A stretch of 64,000 bases of DNA from Microbacterium sp. GTDB lineage: Bacteria; Actinomycetota; Actinomycetes; Actinomycetales; Microbacteriaceae. The stretch lies in assembly GCA_013823625.1 (NCBI GenBank), contig PNMM01000002.1:124001-188000 (forward strand), given 5' to 3'. The translations under genes and the position numbers were made by a program. Every line of letters starts with the position of its first letter. Position 1 is the stretch's first letter. This document shows, in pieces, positions 61,398-64,000 of this stretch. The notes under the pieces were generated by a model that saw only the letters and a program-made list of their open reading frames with translations, made no database searches and was not told the DNA's origin.

Positions 61398-61430
61398 CCT
61401 TACGATGTAAGGCAACCTTACGCCATAAGG
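61398..61430. promoter_or_regulatory. Tandem palindromic operators between TetR and DUF4386 genes
   Basis: CCTTACGATGTAAGG (61398-61412) and CCTTACGCCATAAGG (61416-61430) are 15-bp inverted repeats 18 bp apart. The second extends to CAACCTTA-N5-TAAGGTTG. Both fit TetR dimer sites. Confidence 0.75.
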
Positions 61431-61465
61431 TTGCGAATCGCGCAACCCCCCTGAACGGAGACCCC

Positions 61466-62152
61466 ATGCACCCCCTCACCCGAACCGCCCGCCTCACGGG
61501 CGCCTTCTACCTCGGCCTCGCCATCACGGGCGCCCTAAGCTTCTTGCTCATCCGCCCCCAGGTCTTCATCACGGGCGAGAGCAGCGCCGTGCTCGAGGCC
61601 CTGAGCGGCAACCTCCCCCTCGCTCGACTCGGACTGCTGCTTGAGCTCGGCGTCGTCGTCACGCAAGTGCTCGCGGCCCTCTGGTTCTTCGCGCTCTTCC
61701 GCTCGGTCAACTCGTTCGCCGCCGGCACGCTCACGACCTTCGGTCTCATGAACGCCGTGGCCATTCTCGGCAGCGCCGCCGCCCTCAGCACCGCGACCAC
61801 GATTGCGGATGCTGGCCTCCCCGACGCCGCCCAACAGGTCACCCTGCTCATCACCCTCTCCGAAGGTTTCTGGGCCGTTGGCACGGTGTTCTTCGGCGCG
61901 TGGCTCATCCCGATGGGAATCCTCGTGCTCCGCTCGGGCTTCGCCTGGCGCTGGATCGGCTGGGTGCTCCTCGTCGGCGGCGCCGGCTACCTCGCCAACA
62001 TCGTGCTCATCACCCTGGCGCCCGAGACCACGGCGATCGCCGACCTGCTCGTCATCCCCGCCACGATCGGCGAGTTCGCGATTCTGCTCTCGCTGCTGAT
62101 TCGTGGCGTGCCCGCGCGAGCGCTGGAGGCGCAGAAGCGCACGTCGAAATGA
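61466..62152 (+). CDS. DUF4386 membrane protein
   Basis: The 228-residue product has six hydrophobic segments. The DUF4386 pattern is RLTGAFYLGLAITGALSFLL at the N-terminus, ALWFFALFRSVNS in the middle and a later FGAWLIPMGILVLRSGFAWR and IGWVLLVGGAGYLANIVLI. The function of the family is unknown. It is divergent from and probably repressed by the TetR protein. CGGAG lies nine bases upstream of the ATG. Confidence 0.85.
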   Translation: MHPLTRTARLTGAFYLGLAITGALSFLLIRPQVFITGESSAVLEALSGNLPLARLGLLLELGVVVTQVLAALWFFALFRSVNSFAAGTLTTFGLMNAVAILGSAAALSTATTIADAGLPDAAQQVTLLITLSEGFWAVGTVFFGAWLIPMGILVLRSGFAWRWIGWVLLVGGAGYLANIVLITLAPETTAIADLLVIPATIGEFAILLSLLIRGVPARALEAQKRTSK

Positions 62153-62175
62153 CGCCGAGCGGCAGAGCGAAGTGA

Positions 62176-62251
62176 TGGTGGACCTGAGGGGATTCGAACC
62201 CCTGACCTCCTCGATGCGAACGAGGCGCGCTACCAACTGCGCCACAGGCCC
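62176..62251 (-). tRNA. tRNA-Ala (anticodon CGC), CCA encoded
   Basis: The acceptor GGGCCTG pairs with CAGGTCC, with discriminator A and an encoded CCA at 62176-62178. The D-arm is GGCGCAGTTGGTAGCGC, the anticodon arm CCTCG-TTCGCAT-CGAGG, and the T-arm carries GGTTCGAATCC. The anticodon CGC reads GCG. Confidence 0.95.
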
Positions 62252-62311
62252 GTGGTGCGTCGACCACATTACCATTCGCGCGCGAGGCGCTCGACCGAGG
62301 CGAGGGCCGCG

Positions 62312-63247
62312 TTAGCTGGCCGCGCGACGGCGCTGCAAGACCTCGTCGAGGTCGGGCGCGCGCGTCGGCAGCCCGTCGACGAGTCCCATGCCGGCGAAGC
62401 GGCTCGCGGCAGGGCGCTCGACGCGTGGGGCTTCGCCATCCGTCACGGTCGACGGTGCTGCGGCGCGGTCGACGGATGCCGCGGCGAGAGCCGCCGCGCG
62501 CTGCGCCCGCTCGGCTTCTGCCGCCGCAGCAGCGAGTGCGGCCGCGTGGTCGAGGGCCGGAGCCACGGCCCCAGCAGGCACGACCGGCGCGCTGAGGTAG
62601 CTCGGCTTGGGCAGCGGCACGGGTGTCCACTCGCGCCGCGCACCGGCGGGCGCCCGACGAACCGGGGGTGCCAGGTCGACAAACTCGGGGGCGGCCACAC
62701 CCGCCACGGGAGCCGTGCGGCGGCGTTGGGCGCGCGCAAGACCCGTGAGCAGCATCCCGCCGCTGATGGCGACGAAGGCCGCGAAACCGGCCCAGGCCCA
62801 CGCCGAGACCGTGACGGCGACACCGATGCCGATGAGGGCGAGAAGAGTGGTGAGCGAGGTGACGGCTCGCGACCGGCGCAAGCGGCGCTGGCCGAGGCGG
62901 GCGGCATCCATTTCGGCCATGAGGCCCGGAGCTGACTCGGTGAGGCGCGCCCGCAGTGCGCGCTGCGCGGCCGCCTCGCGCGCACGTTCGATCGCCGCGA
63001 GTTCGCGCTGACGGGCGGCGAGCGAGCGCTGCTGCGCGGCCACGTCGCGCGCCGTCAGTTCGGCGCGCACCGACTCGGGAACCTCGGCCGCGTGCGCCAT
63101 GATGCGCAGGGTTTGCTGCAGGCGAATGGCGTTGCGCTCGGTCGCGAGGTACTCGCGACGACGGCGCCACATGGGCACGAGATAGAGCAACCAGAGCGCC
63201 GCAGCGATGACGATGAGGATCGCCGTGCCGCCGCTCGTGGTCTCCAT
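62312..63247 (-). CDS. Membrane protein with Ala/Pro-rich C-terminus, unknown
   Basis: The 311-residue protein is not assigned to a family. It has an N-terminal membrane helix (TAILIVIAAALWLLYLVPMW), a basic RRRREYLATERNAIRL stretch, a long charged coiled-coil-like helix (~60-125) and two hydrophobic segments near 130-150 and 152-172. The C-terminal ~135 residues are Ala/Pro-rich and low complexity. Proteins of this layout recur in Micrococcales. TACCGT ends six bases before the ATG at 63247, which decides against the longer frame. Confidence 0.7.
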   Translation of the reverse strand: METTSGGTAILIVIAAALWLLYLVPMWRRRREYLATERNAIRLQQTLRIMAHAAEVPESVRAELTARDVAAQQRSLAARQRELAAIERAREAAAQRALRARLTESAPGLMAEMDAARLGQRRLRRSRAVTSLTTLLALIGIGVAVTVSAWAWAGFAAFVAISGGMLLTGLARAQRRRTAPVAGVAAPEFVDLAPPVRRAPAGARREWTPVPLPKPSYLSAPVVPAGAVAPALDHAAALAAAAAEAERAQRAAALAAASVDRAAAPSTVTDGEAPRVERPAASRFAGMGLVDGLPTRAPDLDEVLQRRRAAS

Positions 63248-63351
63248 GCGGCAACGGTACGATTCTGAGGCCGGTGCGGTCGGCAGGTCGGCGGAGTGTC
63301 TGCAGACCCGAGACCGTATGCCGCCCCTCACCCCTCTGCACAAAGGACACC

Positions 63352-64000
63352 ATGTCGTCGACCCCCACCCCCGAAACCGCCACGACAGAGAAGACCGGCC
63401 TGCGCGCCTTCTTCGGTAACGCCGAACTGCTCATCGTGATTTTGCTCGGCATCGTCTCGGTGACCACCGCCTGGGTCTCGTTCCAGGCCGCTCTCTACGA
63501 CGGGCAGACGGCCAAGGCGCTGTCGCAGTCGCAAAGCGCCACGGCTGAGGCCGAGTCGCTCTACCTCGAAGGCAACCAGGAGTACGTGCAGGACTCGCAG
63601 ACGCTCGCACGCCTCACTGAGCTTCGGGCCGAGATCGCTGCGGGCGACGCCGTCGCCACCGAGGTCTACGACGCGCTCTACTTCGTGGCCGTGAGCGAGC
63701 ACTTTGGTGCCGCCATCGAGCGGGCCGACGCGATCAACGCGACCGATACCGAGTTCTACACGAGCCCCCTCGACGACGAGGAGTACCAGGGCGTGCTGTT
63801 CAGCGCCTACGCGGAGAAGAGTGACGAAGCCATCGAGCTGACCAAGCAAGCCGACGAGCTCGACGCGCGCGGCGACTGGCTCACGTTGACCACGGTGCTC
63901 ATGGCCATCTCACTGTTCTTGCTCGGTGTTGCCGCCGTCGTGCGCTCGCGCAAGGTGCAGTACTCGCTCATCATCATCGGTTCGGCAATCTTCGTGTTCG
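63352..64000 (+). CDS. Membrane protein, 3' end outside window
   Basis: The frame opens at ATG 63352, with AAAGGA five bases upstream, and stays open to the window edge (216 codons). It has a Thr/Pro-rich start, a membrane segment (ELLIVILLGIVSVTTAWVSF), then a ~130-residue charged helical domain rich in Glu/Asp/Ala, and two further hydrophobic segments near the edge. The layout resembles DUF4337-like proteins but this is not certain. Confidence 0.7.
   Translation, partial: MSSTPTPETATTEKTGLRAFFGNAELLIVILLGIVSVTTAWVSFQAALYDGQTAKALSQSQSATAEAESLYLEGNQEYVQDSQTLARLTELRAEIAAGDAVATEVYDALYFVAVSEHFGAAIERADAINATDTEFYTSPLDDEEYQGVLFSAYAEKSDEAIELTKQADELDARGDWLTLTTVLMAISLFLLGVAAVVRSRKVQYSLIIIGSAIFVF

Noticed and set aside
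62176-62251. tRNA-Ala as an integration site
   Set aside because: No repeat of the tRNA 3' end and no integrase gene were seen in the window.
1-64000. CRISPR arrays or rRNA genes
   Set aside because: No regularly spaced direct repeats and no rRNA-like sequence were noticed.

Overview
The window reads as chromosomal DNA of a high-GC actinobacterium, most likely a Microbacteriaceae member (Micrococcales). The basis is GC-rich codon use, frequent GTG starts, a class Ic-type ribonucleotide reductase as in Tropheryma, two deazaflavin (F420)-type oxidoreductases, actinobacterial SufSU, and many leaderless promoters with a TANNNT box ending 6-7 bases before the start codon. There is no rRNA, phage, transposase or CRISPR array. 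One tRNA gene, tRNA-Ala(CGC), lies at 62176-62251.

Layout. 1-4538 (+): the end of a membrane protein, metY with a CoA-binding-domain partner, a DUF2231 membrane protein and an MBL-fold hydrolase. 4535-10172 (-): a methylcitrate (propionate) operon in the order gntR, prpD, prpB, prpC, aldo/keto reductase, then an ArsR regulator. 10368-14348 (+): the RNA helicase hrpA. 14355-22037: a lower-GC accessory island. It holds four intact and one decayed copy of one lipoprotein family, two small secreted two-cysteine proteins, and a three-gene MacAB-like ABC system with a peptidoglycan-binding adaptor. I recognise neither the lipoprotein nor the peptide family. This is the best candidate here for an undescribed system, possibly a secreted antimicrobial peptide with lipoprotein immunity factors. 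22124-27942: an amidohydrolase and nrdAB. NrdB has Phe where the radical Tyr normally sits, the CxxC tail of NrdA is encoded out of frame behind a stop codon, and the promoter region carries NrdR-like and DnaA-like boxes. 27943-37557: transporters, oxidoreductases, hydrolases, a DUF4349 lipoprotein and an ABC exporter. 37573-46393: a beta-mannoside utilisation locus with a LacI regulator, ROK sugar kinase, GH113-like mannanase, GH2 beta-mannosidase, two ABC permeases and a binding protein. Two near-identical operators flank it. 46628-64000: a small gene behind an SOS box, a hydrolase/TetR pair, SufS/SufU, a DUF389 protein, a YbaK-type deacylase, a short UvrA-like ATPase, a phytoene-desaturase-like oxidoreductase, an XRE-cupin/EamA pair, a terpene-cyclase-fold protein, a TetR/DUF4386 divergent pair with two clear operators, tRNA-Ala and two membrane proteins. 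The last one runs off the window.

Starts were moved from the longest ORF where a leaderless -10 box, a Shine-Dalgarno match, a four-base stop/start overlap or a signal peptide argued for it. GC content and repeat statistics were judged by eye, not computed.
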